DNA from: Ligilactobacillus equi DSM 15833 = JCM 10991
GTDB lineage: Bacteria > Bacillota > Bacilli > Lactobacillales > Lactobacillaceae
Assembly: GCF_000615765.1 (NCBI RefSeq)
Contig: NZ_BAMI01000005.1
Span: forward strand, 1-64,000
Length of the DNA: 64,000 bases
Reading direction: 5' to 3'
Made by a program: the position numbers and the translations under genes. Positions 49,964-59,636 of the stretch are shown piece by piece. Below the pieces are notes generated by a model that made no database searches, was not told the origin of the DNA, and saw only the letters and a program-made list of their open reading frames with translations. How positions within the stretch are numbered: position 1 is the first letter of the stretch; every line of letters begins with the position of its first letter.

Positions 49964-51912
49964 ATGATTTTACTGCAAGCGCAACAAGTTGCTCGCCATT
50001 TTGGCGCAGACGTCTTGTTTGAAAATATTAATCTCGAAATTCAAGATAATTCCCGGATTGCCTTAGTCGGAAGAAACGGCGCCGGAAAATCAACGCTAAT
50101 TAAAATGATTATCGGTGAAAGTGAGCCTAGTGCCGGCAACATCGCCAGAAAAAAAGATTTAACCATCGGTTACCTAGCGCAAAATGCCGACATTTCCTCT
50201 GACCGGACGATTATGGATGAAATGTTAGCTGTGTTTGACTATCTTCAAGACATGGAAAAACAAATCCACCAATTAGAAAGCGCCATGGCCAATCCTGATG
50301 CTGACCATCAAAGCCCTGAATACGCGCGGATTTTAAAGCAATATGACCAATTACAACACGATTTTAAGGAACAAAACGGTTATGGTTATGTCAATGAAAT
50401 TAAGTCTGTTCTCCACGGTTTCCACTTTGAAGAAGCCGACCATGACCGCTTGATATCTTCCCTTTCCGGAGGGCAAAGAACCCGCCTCGCCTTGGCTAAG
50501 TTATTGTTAGAAAAGCGTGACTTATTAATTTTGGACGAACCAACCAATCACTTAGATATTGATACTTTGACCTGGTTAGAAAGTTACCTCCAAAGTTATG
50601 CCGGTGCCCTTTTAATTGTCTCCCACGACCGTTACTTCCTAGATAAAATTGTCAACGAAGTTTACGAAATTAGCCATAATAAATGCCACCACTACCACGC
50701 AATTACAGTCAATATATTGATGAAAAAGCCCAACGTCTCCAACAAGAATGGAAGCAATACGAAAAGCAACAAGTTGAAATCAATAAGTTGGAAGATTTTG
50801 TCAACCGTAACTTGGTCCGAGCTTCAACAACCAAACGAGCCCAAAGTCGACGGAAACAATTGGAAAAAATGGATCGCTTAGATCGACCTGAAGGTTTAGA
50901 AAAAGGACCACATTTCACCTTCTCCACTAAAAAAAACAGTGGGAACTTAGTCCTAACCGTCACTGATGCTGCCATTGGTTATGATGGCAATATCATCTCT
51001 GAACCCATCGACTTTGAAGTTCGTAAAAACAATATCATTGCCGTAGTGGGACCTAATGGGATTGGGAAATCTACCTTATTGAAGTCCATTCTTGGACAAA
51101 TTCCTTTCATTAAAGGTAGTTCAAGTTTTGGAACGGGGGTTGAGGTTGGCTACTATGACCAAGAACAAAAAAATCTCAATCCCCAAAAAACGGTCTTAAA
51201 CGAACTTTGGGACGAGCATCCCACCACGCCTGAATATGATATTCGTTCTATCCTCGGTTCTTTCCTCTTTTCTGGAAATGATGTCTTAAAATCTGTGGCC
51301 TCCCTTTCCGGAGGTGAGAAGGCCCGTTTACTCTTAACGAAGCTTGCCTTTCGTCATGATAACTTCTTACTTTTGGACGAACCAACTAACCACTTAGATA
51401 TCGACTCCAAGGAGGTGCTAGAGCAAGCCCTTCTGGAATTTGACGGTACCGTCCTCTTTGTTTCCCATGACCGTTACTTTATCAACAAGGTCGCAACCAG
51501 TGTCCTAGAAATCACTCCTGAAGGCAGTCAGCTTTTCTTAGGTGACTATGATTACTACTTGGAAAAGAAAGAAGAAGCCGAACTCCTCAAGCAAGCTAAA
51601 GAAGACACAAGCTACTCGATTACCGAAAAGCAAGTTTCTACAGGGAAAGTTAACTATCAACAATCCAAGGAACGCCAAAAGCAAGAACGCAAATTACAAC
51701 GGGCCGTTGATAGTTTCGAAAAAGAAGTTGAAAAACTTGACTCACAAAAATCAAACTTAGAAATCGAAATGGCCCAGCCAGAAGTAGCCACAGATTTAGG
51801 TAAGTTAACAGATTTACAAAAACAATTAGACGAACTGACTACTAAACTAGCCCAAGCCGAGGAAGCCTGGGAAACTGCTAGTCTTGAATTAGAAGAATTT
51901 TTAGAAGGGTAA
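49964..51912 (+). CDS. ydiF: ABC-F family ATPase (YdiF-like), frame broken by an apparent 1-nt deletion
   Basis: ABC-F proteins are soluble twin-ATPase translation factors acting at the ribosomal E site. The first half has VGRNGAGKSTLIKM, SLSGGQRTRLALAKLL and ILDEPTNHLDI. The second has VGPNGIGKSTLLKS, SLSGGEKARLLLTKLA and LLDEPTNHLDI. A charged coiled-coil tail follows (about 560-645). The frame breaks at about 50699: CACGCAATTAC reads out of frame, while CACGGCAATTAC restores ..YHGNYSQYIDEKA... and 649 residues. A sequence error is likely. A -10-like TGCTAAAAT lies upstream. It matches B. subtilis ydiF between tsaD and rex. Confidence 0.9.
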
Positions 51913-51928
51913 TCACTGATTACAACAT

Positions 51929-51968
51929 AAATAGCGCTAGCTCCGTATCTTGCGAGCTAGCGCTATTT
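51929..51968. terminator. Bidirectional terminator, ydiF / tsaD
   Basis: A perfect 15-bp stem, AAATAGCGCTAGCTC with GAGCTAGCGCTATTT around a 10-nt loop, lies between convergent genes and directly abuts the tsaD stop. The T-run is short, but the stem is very stable. Confidence 0.85.
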
Positions 51969-51970
51969 AT

Positions 51971-53008
51971 CTACATTTCCATATCTGGGTACCAGTCAAA
52001 TTCAAGGCCAGGGTTGGCATTTAAGTCTAAACCAGCTCGAACGCCTTCTTCATAAGCCACATAACCAGCAGCCCCAATCATGGCAGCATTATCTCCACAG
52101 TACTTAAGAGGGGCTTTAACTAATTTCACATCTGGAAAAGACTTTAAGTGTTCGTCTAAACTTTGTCGTAAACCAGAGTTAGCCGCCACACCACCAGCTA
52201 AAATTAATTGTTTCACAGGAAAGTTAGCTAAGGCCTTCATGGTCTTTTGAGTTAAGACATCAACTACACTATTTTGGAAGCTAGTAGCTAAATCCGCTTG
52301 ATTTAATTCTTCGCCAATTTGATTTGCATGGTGAACTGTATTAATAAAGGCAGACTTCAAACCAGAAAAGGAGAAGTCGTAATTATCTTCATTTACCATA
52401 GCTCGTGGAAAATTAAAAGTATCTTGCCCGGTTTGGGCTAATTGGTCGATTTCCTTACCAGCCGGGTAAGCCATCTTCATCACACGCCCAACTTTATCGT
52501 AAGCTTCACCAGCAGCGTCATCACGAGTTTCTCCGATGATTTGGAAACTATTTCGTGATTCCATGTAAACCAGTTGGGTATGTCCTCCAGAAACCAAAAG
52601 TGCTATAGCTGGAAATTCCAAAGGTGCCACAAACCGGGCCGCATAAATGTGACCAGCCATATGATTCACCGGCACTAAAGGTAAATCATGCGCATAAGCA
52701 ATCGCTTTGGCAGCCGCAACCCCAATTAATAAAGCCCCTACTAAACCAGGACCTTGTGTCACCGCCACAGCAGTGAGGTCTTCATAGGAAACTTCGGCGG
52801 TGGCTAAAGCCTCCTTAACACAGTAGGTAATTTGTTCAATGTGGTGCCGACTAGCAACTTCTGGTACCACCCCTCCAAAACGTTGGTGACTCTTAATTTG
52901 AGTTGCGACAACATTAGCTAAAACCTGGCTACCATCTTCAACTACAGCCACACTAGTTTCATCACAACTCGATTCGAAGGCCAAAATTAAATTTCTTTTC
53001 TTACCCAT
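51971..53008 (-). CDS. tsaD: tRNA N6-threonylcarbamoyltransferase TsaD
   Basis: TsaD transfers the threonylcarbamoyl group from TC-AMP to A37 of tRNA. The 345-residue ASKHA-fold protein shows [27 protein letters not shown], the metal-binding HMAGHIYAA and [12 protein letters not shown], and [11 protein letters not shown]. It follows rimI by one base, in the order tsaB-rimI-tsaD, and ends at a strong terminator. Confidence 0.98.
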   Translation of the reverse strand: MGKKRNLILAFESSCDETSVAVVEDGSQVLANVVATQIKSHQRFGGVVPEVASRHHIEQITYCVKEALATAEVSYEDLTAVAVTQGPGLVGALLIGVAAAKAIAYAHDLPLVPVNHMAGHIYAARFVAPLEFPAIALLVSGGHTQLVYMESRNSFQIIGETRDDAAGEAYDKVGRVMKMAYPAGKEIDQLAQTGQDTFNFPRAMVNEDNYDFSFSGLKSAFINTVHHANQIGEELNQADLATSFQNSVVDVLTQKTMKALANFPVKQLILAGGVAANSGLRQSLDEHLKSFPDVKLVKAPLKYCGDNAAMIGAAGYVAYEEGVRAGLDLNANPGLEFDWYPDMEM

Positions 53009-53009
53009 A

Positions 53010-53590
53010 TTAATTTGTTCCTCGTCTTCTTAATTCTTTTTCCATCAGATAGGCATCTTCACCTTCTGGTAAATAATAATTTGTTTGTACTTTGACTACC
53101 CGAAAACCCAGGGTACGATATAGCTGTTGAGCGACTTGATTTTTAGTTGCAACTTCAAGGCTCACCAAATGACAGCCCGCATCTTGCGCCTGGGTTAACA
53201 ACAACTCCATTAACATAGTTCCGATTTTGCGTCCCTGATACTGCGGTAAAACAGCAATATTGGTAATGTGAGCTTGTTTGGGGTTACGTTCCAAGTCAAT
53301 TCCAGCAAAGGCCACCAATTCATCGTGGTAACGGACAACCAAATATAAATGGGCTTTTTTTGAGATAATTCTTTTCGAAAGACTTCTTCATTCCAAGGTA
53401 CTTGCCCGCCATAGACTTGGCGTTGAATTTCTAGCATTTCTGCAATATCAGGGATTACCGCCCGACACAAGAGGTACTCATGGCCTGCCCAAGTAAGGCG
53501 CCGACTTGCAAACTGCAACTGATTTTGATTTTGAAAAATATTGCGTATAATTTTTTGCTTAAACTCTTTGAACGTAGCTATCATCATCAT
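53010..53590 (-). CDS. rimI: Ribosomal-protein-alanine acetyltransferase RimI, frame broken by an apparent 1-nt deletion
   Basis: RimI is a GNAT N-acetyltransferase, often coupled to the tsa genes. The N-terminal part (to about 53360) has [21 protein letters not shown]. The C-terminal part has the acetyl-CoA loop [19 protein letters not shown] and [18 protein letters not shown]. The break lies in an A7 run (53355-53361). A8 gives ..[17 protein letters not shown].. and 193 residues, so a homopolymer error is the natural reading. Its start overlaps the last 32 bases of tsaB. Confidence 0.88.
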
Positions 53591-54285
53591 TGTCCTTTTG
53601 CGGATTTTGGTCTAACCATTGTCTTTCCGCTTGCGTCAACCGCAAGTAGGCAGGTACAAAAGTATCAATTGCTTCTAAATCTCGCTTTTGCCCCACTAAG
53701 CCTAACACATAAGCACTTGGGTAGCAAACTGTTGTTCAGCAAAGTGAGCCGGAAAATCTTGACTTAATTTTTCTTTCAAGTTCAAGGCGTCTTGACCGAT
53801 AAAAATTATTTCCTGGTCGAAAGCTCGCAAGGCCGCCTGTAAATCAGTGATACTAATGTGGACATCCGCCAAAACATTAACTAATTTGCCATCTTGCCAA
53901 GTATAAGCACCAGCAAAAACATTATCACGTCGCGCATCAAAGACCGGCACTAAAATGGCGTCAGTTTGAGGATAGGCCTGGGCTAAAACTTCCAAGCTAG
54001 ATACACTGCTAAGTTCTTTATCTAAAGTATAAGCTAAGGTCTTAGCTGTGGTCGCTCCAATACGCAAACCCGTATAAGAGCCGGGCCTTTGGCAACAACC
54101 AAACGATCAATCTCTTGGATAGTTAAATGTGCTTCTTGTAAAGTGGCATCAATTAAGGGCATAAGATTTTTACTGTGGTCTTTGCCCATTCCATAATTAA
54201 TTTTAGTTTCAGCATATAAATTTTGATCTTCTAAAACCGCAACACTCAATGGCTTATTAGAAGTTTCGATTGCTAAAATTTTCAT
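53559..54285 (-). CDS. tsaB: tRNA t6A synthesis protein TsaB, broken by two apparent 1-nt deletions
   Basis: TsaB is the inactive ASKHA paralogue that scaffolds TsaD and TsaE. The N-terminus reads MKILAIETSNKPLSVAVLED. At about 54081 the minus strand has AAAGGCCCGGCTC; one more G restores VAKGPGSYTGLRIGATTAKTLAY. At about 53720 GCTACCCAAGTGC should be GCTACCCCAAGTGC, giving FATPSAYVLGLVGQKRDLEAIDTF and a stop at 53559 inside rimI. The repaired protein has 242 residues, normal for the family. Two errors in one gene suggest locally poor sequence, not decay. Confidence 0.88.
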
Positions 54286-54360
54286 TGAAATTTTCCCTTT
54301 CTGTCTTTTTCATCCATGGAATATCTTAACATATTTCCTGACTTGGATATATGTAAAAGC

Positions 54361-54392
54361 AAAAAAGTGAAAAACGGACACCCGTCTTTCAC
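54361..54392 (-). terminator. Terminator of the upstream minus-strand operon (thioesterase end)
   Basis: GTGAAA(G)ACGG pairs with CCGT(T)TTTCAC around a 4-nt loop, followed on the minus strand by TTTTTTGC. It overlaps the end of the thioesterase gene. Confidence 0.78.
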
Positions 54393-55120
54393 TACCTTGT
54401 TTGCCACTTACACTCAGCCAAGCAAGAAATTGTTGCATCACACCTAATTTCATGATACGTCGTTGAGTCATCGATTTGCACGATGCTGGTAACTTCTTGG
54501 CCATAGTGGACTTCGTTTTTATAAACAATATTCATTTCAATCAGTTGATGATTTAAGAGGAAATCGGCCTCTAAACTATCCAACATCCAATCGAAATAAT
54601 GAACATTATTTACATGTCGATTTTCATCAATGTCCATAAAACGGACCCGGTAATTTTTTTGATTACTTGGATTTGCCGGTACTTGAGGCTGGGCTAAACG
54701 TTCCACTTTCTTAGTCTTTTCCACCTCAAAAGGTGCTACAACTTCCGGTAAAATCCGCGTCATTTTACGTTTTTCTTGATCCATGAGCACAAAGACACTG
54801 TGCATAGAGGCCATCTCTTGACCGGCTTCATCATATAACCAAAAATCACGATAGCAAAAAAAGGAATTATAGTTTTGAGCCTGAGTTTTGACCGTTACCT
54901 TTTGACCACGTTGGGGCAAGGTCTTAACCTTTAATTGATGCTGAGTAATGACCCAGCCTAGCCCTAGCTTCTGAACTTCTTGACTACCAACGCCTAAAGA
55001 ATCGCTATGACCTTCAGAAGCTAATAATAATAAATCGACTAAACGACCAATTCCCATTTGCCCCGTCATTTCCGTTTCATAAAATAAGACAGTGTGGTCC
55101 AAACTATATGCGTTAGGCAT
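54392..55120 (-). CDS. Acyl-ACP thioesterase
   Basis: The 242-residue protein has two hot-dog folds as in plant FatA and bacterial acyl-ACP thioesterases, which release free fatty acids from acyl carrier protein. Recognisable are YETEMTGQMGIGRLVDLLLLASEGHSD in the first half and the active-site region FMDIDENRHVNNVHYFDWMLDSL (Asp-x-Asn-x-His, about 160-182) in the second. The ATG overlaps the rsmI stop (TAATG) and follows GAGGAGGA. It appears to end the holB-yabA-rsmI transcript. Confidence 0.88.
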   Translation of the reverse strand: MPNAYSLDHTVLFYETEMTGQMGIGRLVDLLLLASEGHSDSLGVGSQEVQKLGLGWVITQHQLKVKTLPQRGQKVTVKTQAQNYNSFFCYRDFWLYDEAGQEMASMHSVFVLMDQEKRKMTRILPEVVAPFEVEKTKKVERLAQPQVPANPSNQKNYRVRFMDIDENRHVNNVHYFDWMLDSLEADFLLNHQLIEMNIVYKNEVHYGQEVTSIVQIDDSTTYHEIRCDATISCLAECKWQTR

Positions 55121-56010
55121 TAGTCCTCCTCCTCATCTAAATGGTGATAAGCCCGATAAACGACTTGTTTTTTTACCTGATTAAGCTTGGCCACTTCTTT
55201 AATAGCCTCCTTGCTAGAAATACCCGTCGCTATTACAGCTTCCACCTGATTTGCATATGGTAAAGTCAAATCAAGCCCTGAATCCTGAATTTGTGGAGGG
55301 TTCGCATTCCCTTCCACTAAAACCACAAATTCACCACGAATAGTTTCATTTTGAGCCCATTCTTGAACTTCACCTAAACTTCCGCGTAAAAATTCTTCAT
55401 ATTTTTTGGTCAGCTCCCGACATAAAACCACTTGTCGTTCCGCCCCGAAAACTTGTACCATGCTAGCTAAGGTTCGCCCGATGCGATGCGGTGCTTCGTA
55501 GAAAATCATAGTACATTTTTGATAATTTAACTCTTCCAGTTGTTTAACTTGGTCTTTAGGTTTAGGGGGCAGGAAGCCATAAAATAAAAATGGTTGCGGT
55601 GCTAATCCCGAAGCAATCAAAGCTGTTAGAGCCGCATTCGGCCCTGGCAAAGGTATCACCGGAATTTGAGCTTGTACACAGGCTGCCACCAATTCCTTAC
55701 CTGGATCACTAATCGAAGGCATTCCCGCATCACTGACCTGCGCAATACTATGACCGGCCTGCAATTTTTCCAGCAACTTCGGTATCCGCATTTGAGTATT
55801 ATGCTCATGAAAAGAAATTTGTGGCGTCGATACCTCAAAGTGAGCTAACAACCGGGCAGTATTGCGCGTATCTTCGGCGGCAATGAGATCCACCTTCTGT
55901 AAAGTTTCTATCGCCCGCGGCGTCATGTCACTCAAATTTCCAATTGGCGTGGGTACGAGATATAACTTTCCAGCTTGAGTAGTTTGAAAACTACTGGTCT
56001 TAGTAAACAT
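55120..56010 (-). CDS. rsmI: 16S rRNA (cytidine-1402-2'-O)-methyltransferase RsmI
   Basis: RsmI methylates the ribose of C1402 in the ribosomal P site. The 296-residue protein shows GKLYLVPTPIGNLSDMTPRA, LIAAEDTRNTARLL, VSDAGMPSISDPG and the PLPGPNAALTALIASGL motif of the tetrapyrrole-methylase fold. The frame extends to 56052, but the ATG at 56010 shares a base with the yabA stop and has GGGAG in front, so I start there. The order holB-yabA-rsmI matches Bacillus. Confidence 0.95.
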   Translation of the reverse strand: MFTKTSSFQTTQAGKLYLVPTPIGNLSDMTPRAIETLQKVDLIAAEDTRNTARLLAHFEVSTPQISFHEHNTQMRIPKLLEKLQAGHSIAQVSDAGMPSISDPGKELVAACVQAQIPVIPLPGPNAALTALIASGLAPQPFLFYGFLPPKPKDQVKQLEELNYQKCTMIFYEAPHRIGRTLASMVQVFGAERQVVLCRELTKKYEEFLRGSLGEVQEWAQNETIRGEFVVLVEGNANPPQIQDSGLDLTLPYANQVEAVIATGISSKEAIKEVAKLNQVKKQVVYRAYHHLDEEED

Positions 56011-56342
56011 TAAGCACGCTCCCCATAAATCACATCTTGGCAAAAAATGCAAGGTTCATCATTCACACGTCGTGAACCATACATTTCGTTACAGACATGA
56101 AATCCTTCTTTATATAATTTTTCCAAATTTTGGCGCGATTTAGAAAGACCTTCTTTAACATCTTGGTTTTTTTCTTCCAAGTCTTGCAGTCTTTCTCTAA
56201 GGTGCTGATTTTCGATTTCCAGTTCAGCATTTCTTTCGAGAATTTCTGTAAATTCTTCTTTCATGGTCGCTAAGGCTTGCGTGACGGCCATGGTTTTTTC
56301 TTCTAATTCTTCAAAATTTTCATATACTTCACGTTTTTCCAC
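56010..56342 (-). CDS. yabA: Replication initiation control protein YabA
   Basis: YabA binds DnaA and DnaN and restrains initiation of replication. The 110-residue protein has a long N-terminal coiled coil (about 5-65, forming the tetramer) and a C-terminal zinc module HVCNEMYGSRRVNDEPCIFC (His-x-Cys and Cys-x2-Cys). It is located between holB and rsmI as in B. subtilis. Confidence 0.95.
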   Translation of the reverse strand: MEKREVYENFEELEEKTMAVTQALATMKEEFTEILERNAELEIENQHLRERLQDLEEKNQDVKEGLSKSRQNLEKLYKEGFHVCNEMYGSRRVNDEPCIFCQDVIYGERA

Positions 56343-56353
56343 GAAATCACCCC

Positions 56354-57346
56354 TTATCTACCAAAACATTCACTTAAATTGAGTGTTAGTTCCTCTAAAA
56401 TATTTTGAAAATTAACGTTAACAGCTAACTTTTGCCAGGATTTTAGGCTAATTTCTAAAGCCTTCACAATCCGTGGTCCCCCAATATGAGCGGCGATATC
56501 TTGCAATTGAGGCAGATACATCTTAAAAGCTAGTTCATCTTGTCTTTGATAATATGTCAACATGGTATCCCGAATCAAAAGTACCAATACCTGGAGAAGT
56601 CTTTCTTGTTCTGCCTTATTTTCCAGATACGGCATCAATTTGACTTGCACATCAACAAAGGCACGCAAATCACCTCTCAAGGTTAGATTATACCATTCCC
56701 ACAAGTTTTCTACCAATTTTTCAAATTTTTGGTCTTGACTTAAAGCCAAAGCTTGTTCATAGTCACCACACAAGTGGGCTAAAAGACTCGCCTTACCGGG
56801 CGTAACTTGAGCATCAACCAATTCCTTGACAATCTGCTTGGTTGATAAGGCCGCTAACTCCACTGTTTGACAACGCGAAATAATTGTTGGCAAGATGAGC
56901 TGCGGACTCTCACTTAGTAAAAAGGCATTGACCAAACCACTAGGCTCTTCCAAAAACTTCAGCAAACTGTTAGCCGCCCCTGTGGTCATTTTTTCCGCAT
57001 CTTCAATGATAAAAATTTTCCGCAAACTTTCCAAACCACTTTTAGAAAATTCACTCTTTAAAAAACGAATTTGGTCAACCTTAATTGATTGGCCTTCTGG
57101 TGCAATCCGCACCACATCAGGGTGGCTATTTTCACTAATCCGGCGGCACTCTATGCAAGTTTGACAAGGATAACCTTGTTCATCTTTTTGTCGGCAATAA
57201 ATTGCCTGCGAAATCCACACAGCCAGCTCTTTTTTACCGGTGCCACTCGGACCGGTTAATAAATATGCATGCGCGAGGTGGTCTTGCTTGACTAATTTGG
57301 CAAAATGCTGAGTTAGATTTGCTTGGAGTTGGGTAATTGCTTCCAT
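56354..57346 (-). CDS. holB: DNA polymerase III subunit delta'
   Basis: HolB is the delta' part of the clamp loader. The 330-residue protein has the AAA+ fold with a degenerate P-loop LTGPSGTGKKELAVW, zinc-binding CRQKDEQGYPCQTCIECRR, the ISRCQTVEL sensor segment and a C-terminal collar domain. It is 11 bases after the c-di-AMP receptor gene in one transcription unit. Confidence 0.94.
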   Translation of the reverse strand: MEAITQLQANLTQHFAKLVKQDHLAHAYLLTGPSGTGKKELAVWISQAIYCRQKDEQGYPCQTCIECRRISENSHPDVVRIAPEGQSIKVDQIRFLKSEFSKSGLESLRKIFIIEDAEKMTTGAANSLLKFLEEPSGLVNAFLLSESPQLILPTIISRCQTVELAALSTKQIVKELVDAQVTPGKASLLAHLCGDYEQALALSQDQKFEKLVENLWEWYNLTLRGDLRAFVDVQVKLMPYLENKAEQERLLQVLVLLIRDTMLTYYQRQDELAFKMYLPQLQDIAAHIGGPRIVKALEISLKSWQKLAVNVNFQNILEELTLNLSECFGR

Positions 57347-57357
57347 CTGCCTCCCCC

Positions 57358-57687
57358 TTAAAAATGGTAAAATTCTTCGATTGGGACCACAAAAACTGTC
57401 GCCCCACCAACTTGAACCTCAAGCGGTGATTTATCATCAATTTGACTAGGAGCATCTAAATTAATGGGTGGCACCCGGTAGCCTTCATGTTTTTGACAAA
57501 CCTGCTTAATAATTTCAATAACAGCTGGCACTTTAGCTTGACTACTACCAATCAAAAAAGTCGTATTACCAGCTTTTAAAAAAGTCCCCGTCGTTGAAAG
57601 CTTAGTAGCCTTCACCTCCGCTTCAATCAAAGCGGTACTCAACTTATTACTGAGACTATCTTGCACAATTGCAATAATCATTTTCAT
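57358..57687 (-). CDS. darA: Cyclic-di-AMP receptor of the PII-like family (DarA/PstA)
   Basis: The 109-residue trimeric PII-like protein binds c-di-AMP; its downstream target is not settled. The family features are the N-terminal MIIAIVQDSLSNKLSTALIEA, the conserved KLSTTGTFLKAGNTTFLIG (about 29-47) and the C-terminal VQVGGATVFVVPIEEFYHF. It sits between tmk and holB, the same place as in Bacillus (yaaQ). Confidence 0.94.
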   Translation of the reverse strand: MKMIIAIVQDSLSNKLSTALIEAEVKATKLSTTGTFLKAGNTTFLIGSSQAKVPAVIEIIKQVCQKHEGYRVPPINLDAPSQIDDKSPLEVQVGGATVFVVPIEEFYHF

Positions 57688-57696
57688 GGTATCACC

Positions 57697-58344
57697 TTAA
57701 GCTTCAAAAAATGCTGGAACACGCTTAGCTAAAACCTTAAAAACATCTGCAACCACCTGCTCAAGTTCTTGGTTAGCATTAATCGTCACAATACGATCAG
57801 GATATTTTTGTGCTAATTCTTGGTACGCAGCACGTACATCATCATAAAAACTTAAATCCTCTTGGTCCAAACGATTAACTTCGTTAGTCCGTCCCGCCAC
57901 AATCCGTGCTAAGCCAACACGAGGATCGACATCAAAGTAAATAGTTAACTCTGGACTCAGTTTGTCCGTTGCAAATTCGTTGAGTTGAGCGACAACATCC
58001 ATTCCTAACCCCCTGGCACGTCCTTGATAAACAATGGAGCTATCCACAAAGCGATCACATAAGACTAACTTATTTTCTTTTAGGGCGGGTAAGATATTTT
58101 CTTCCAAATGTTGACTCCGAGCAGCTGCATATAGTAACGCTTCCGTTTTTGCTGACATTTGGGTGTTTTTGACATCTAAGATGACCTGGCGAATTTCTTC
58201 GGAAATTTTATTACCACCAGGTTCGCGGGTCAATAAATATTTTGCTTGTTGGCCTTTTTGATCTAAAAATTCAATAATCTTTTTTAAGACGCTGGTCTTA
58301 CCAGAACCATCGCTGCCTTCAAATGATATAAAATATCCACTCAC
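57697..58344 (-). CDS. tmk: Thymidylate kinase
   Basis: Tmk phosphorylates dTMP to dTDP. The 215-residue protein has the P-loop ISFEGSDGSGKTSVLKKI (about 6-23), TREPGG, the DRFVDSSIVYQGRARGLG active-site segment and a short LID. The frame begins at a TTG at 58359, but GGAGGAA followed by GTG at 58344 fixes the start. It begins the tmk-darA-holB-yabA-rsmI-thioesterase unit. Confidence 0.96.
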   Translation of the reverse strand: MSGYFISFEGSDGSGKTSVLKKIIEFLDQKGQQAKYLLTREPGGNKISEEIRQVILDVKNTQMSAKTEALLYAAARSQHLEENILPALKENKLVLCDRFVDSSIVYQGRARGLGMDVVAQLNEFATDKLSPELTIYFDVDPRVGLARIVAGRTNEVNRLDQEDLSFYDDVRAAYQELAQKYPDRIVTINANQELEQVVADVFKVLAKRVPAFFEA

Positions 58345-58374
58345 ATTAATTTCCTCCAAATTTATTGACTCAAG

Positions 58375-58409
58375 AAAATACCCGCTCCCCTAAAGGTTGC
58401 GGGTATTTT
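58375..58409 (-). terminator. Terminator of dnaX-yaaK-recR-yaaL
   Basis: A perfect 11-bp stem, AAAATACCCGC with GCGGGTATTTT around a 13-nt loop, lies at the yaaL stop. It separates this unit from tmk. Confidence 0.85.
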
Positions 58410-58663
58410 TAGTTGAACCAGTTTTGCCGTTCAACCGTGGCGCGTAACTCACCCTTTAGGTGTCTACGACGTGCTTCTTTAAATAAGAACTCATAACGCG
58501 CCCGCGCAAGTTTCGTTCGAGCTTCTAACTCATCATCCACATCATAGACCGCATCTTGGGTATGCTTAGCAACATCCCACTGCGCCCGGGCTTGATAAAT
58601 ATCCGTTAATAAGCGTTCATTATACTTTTTGCGTAACTTTTCTTTTGGTTTAAAGAAAAACAT
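58409..58663 (-). CDS. yaaL: YaaL family protein (DUF2508)
   Basis: The 84-residue, highly charged and predicted all-helical protein carries the family pattern LLTDIYQARAQWDVAKHT and YEFLFKEARRRHLKGEL. Function is unknown, but it is a constant neighbour of recR in Firmicutes. The recR stop lies 15 bases upstream. Confidence 0.88.
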   Translation of the reverse strand: MFFFKPKEKLRKKYNERLLTDIYQARAQWDVAKHTQDAVYDVDDELEARTKLARARYEFLFKEARRRHLKGELRATVERQNWFN

Positions 58664-58678
58664 GGCGCCACTTCCCTA

Positions 58679-59278
58679 CTATAATTCTGTTCGACCTTCA
58701 ATTGCCTTCAACAAAGTCATCTCATCTGCATATTCAATATCACTACCAACCGCTAATCCGTGGGCTAAGCGTGTCATTTTAATTCCCGCAGGTTTGATCA
58801 ATCGAGACAGGTAAGTCGCAGTCGCTTCCCCTTCTGGGGTGGCATTGGTTGCCAAGATTACTTCTTCAACAGCTTCATTTGTTTGTAGCCGCCTTAACAA
58901 TGAGGCAATATTCAAATCATCAGGTCCCTTACCTTCTAAAGGTGATAAGACCCCATGCAAAACATGGTAGAGTCCCCGGTATTCCCGCATTTTTTCAAGC
59001 GACATAACATCACGCGGCTGTTCAACCACGATAATTTTACTTTGATCACGACCCTTATCGGCACAAATCATGCAAGGATCGCTTTCCGTAATATTTCCAC
59101 AAACACTACAATAATGTAAATCTTTTTTAGCTGACACCAAAGCTTTAGCGAAATCGTTAACATCTTTTTCATCCATATCTAAAGTATAAAAAGCCATGCG
59201 GGTCGCAGATTTATTCCCAATTCCGGGTAATTTCATATAGCTTTCAATTAACTTAGCAATTGGTTCTGGATATTGCAT
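58679..59278 (-). CDS. recR: Recombination protein RecR
   Basis: RecR, with RecO and RecF, loads RecA at gaps. The 199-residue protein has the N-terminal HhH ([21 protein letters not shown]), the four-cysteine zinc finger [16 protein letters not shown] (about 57-72), the Toprim domain ([15 protein letters not shown]) and the C-terminal Walker-B-like segment. It follows yaaK by 17 bases. Confidence 0.97.
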   Translation of the reverse strand: MQYPEPIAKLIESYMKLPGIGNKSATRMAFYTLDMDEKDVNDFAKALVSAKKDLHYCSVCGNITESDPCMICADKGRDQSKIIVVEQPRDVMSLEKMREYRGLYHVLHGVLSPLEGKGPDDLNIASLLRRLQTNEAVEEVILATNATPEGEATATYLSRLIKPAGIKMTRLAHGLAVGSDIEYADEMTLLKAIEGRTEL

Positions 59279-59295
59279 CTATTTCCGCCCTTTTC

Positions 59296-59607
59296 TTACA
59301 TTCCCGCTAAACGAGAATATTTTCCCATTGTTTTTTGAGTTGCATCGTCAATTTGGGCCATGGCATCGTTAACCGCTGCAATCACAAAGTCTTGTAACAT
59401 ATCCACATCATCAGGATCCACAGCTTCTTCTTTAATAGTAAGGTCTTTTAATTGGTGATCACCAGTAAAAGTTGCCAAAACCATATCTTCAGGAGCTTTC
59501 CCCGTAAATTCTGTTTCATGCAACTTTTCTTGGTCTGCTTGCATGTTTTTTTGCAACTTTTGCATTTGTTTCATCATACTTTGCATATTTCCCATTCCAC
59601 GCATCAT
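59296..59607 (-). CDS. yaaK: YbaB/EbfC nucleoid-associated protein
   Basis: The 103-residue protein is met- and gln-rich at its N-terminus ([19 protein letters not shown]) and keeps the family core [25 protein letters not shown]. YbaB proteins bind DNA as tweezers-like dimers. It is located between dnaX and recR, as in nearly all bacteria. Confidence 0.94.
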   Translation of the reverse strand: MMRGMGNMQSMMKQMQKLQKNMQADQEKLHETEFTGKAPEDMVLATFTGDHQLKDLTIKEEAVDPDDVDMLQDFVIAAVNDAMAQIDDATQKTMGKYSRLAGM

Positions 59608-59636
59608 AATTTATCAATTCCTTTCAAATTTAATGA

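Noticed and set aside
49964-51912. Two half-size ABC proteins acting as a heterodimer
   Set aside because: One restored G joins them into the standard twin-ATPase ABC-F, and the second frame's apparent start lies within continuous coding homology without an SD.
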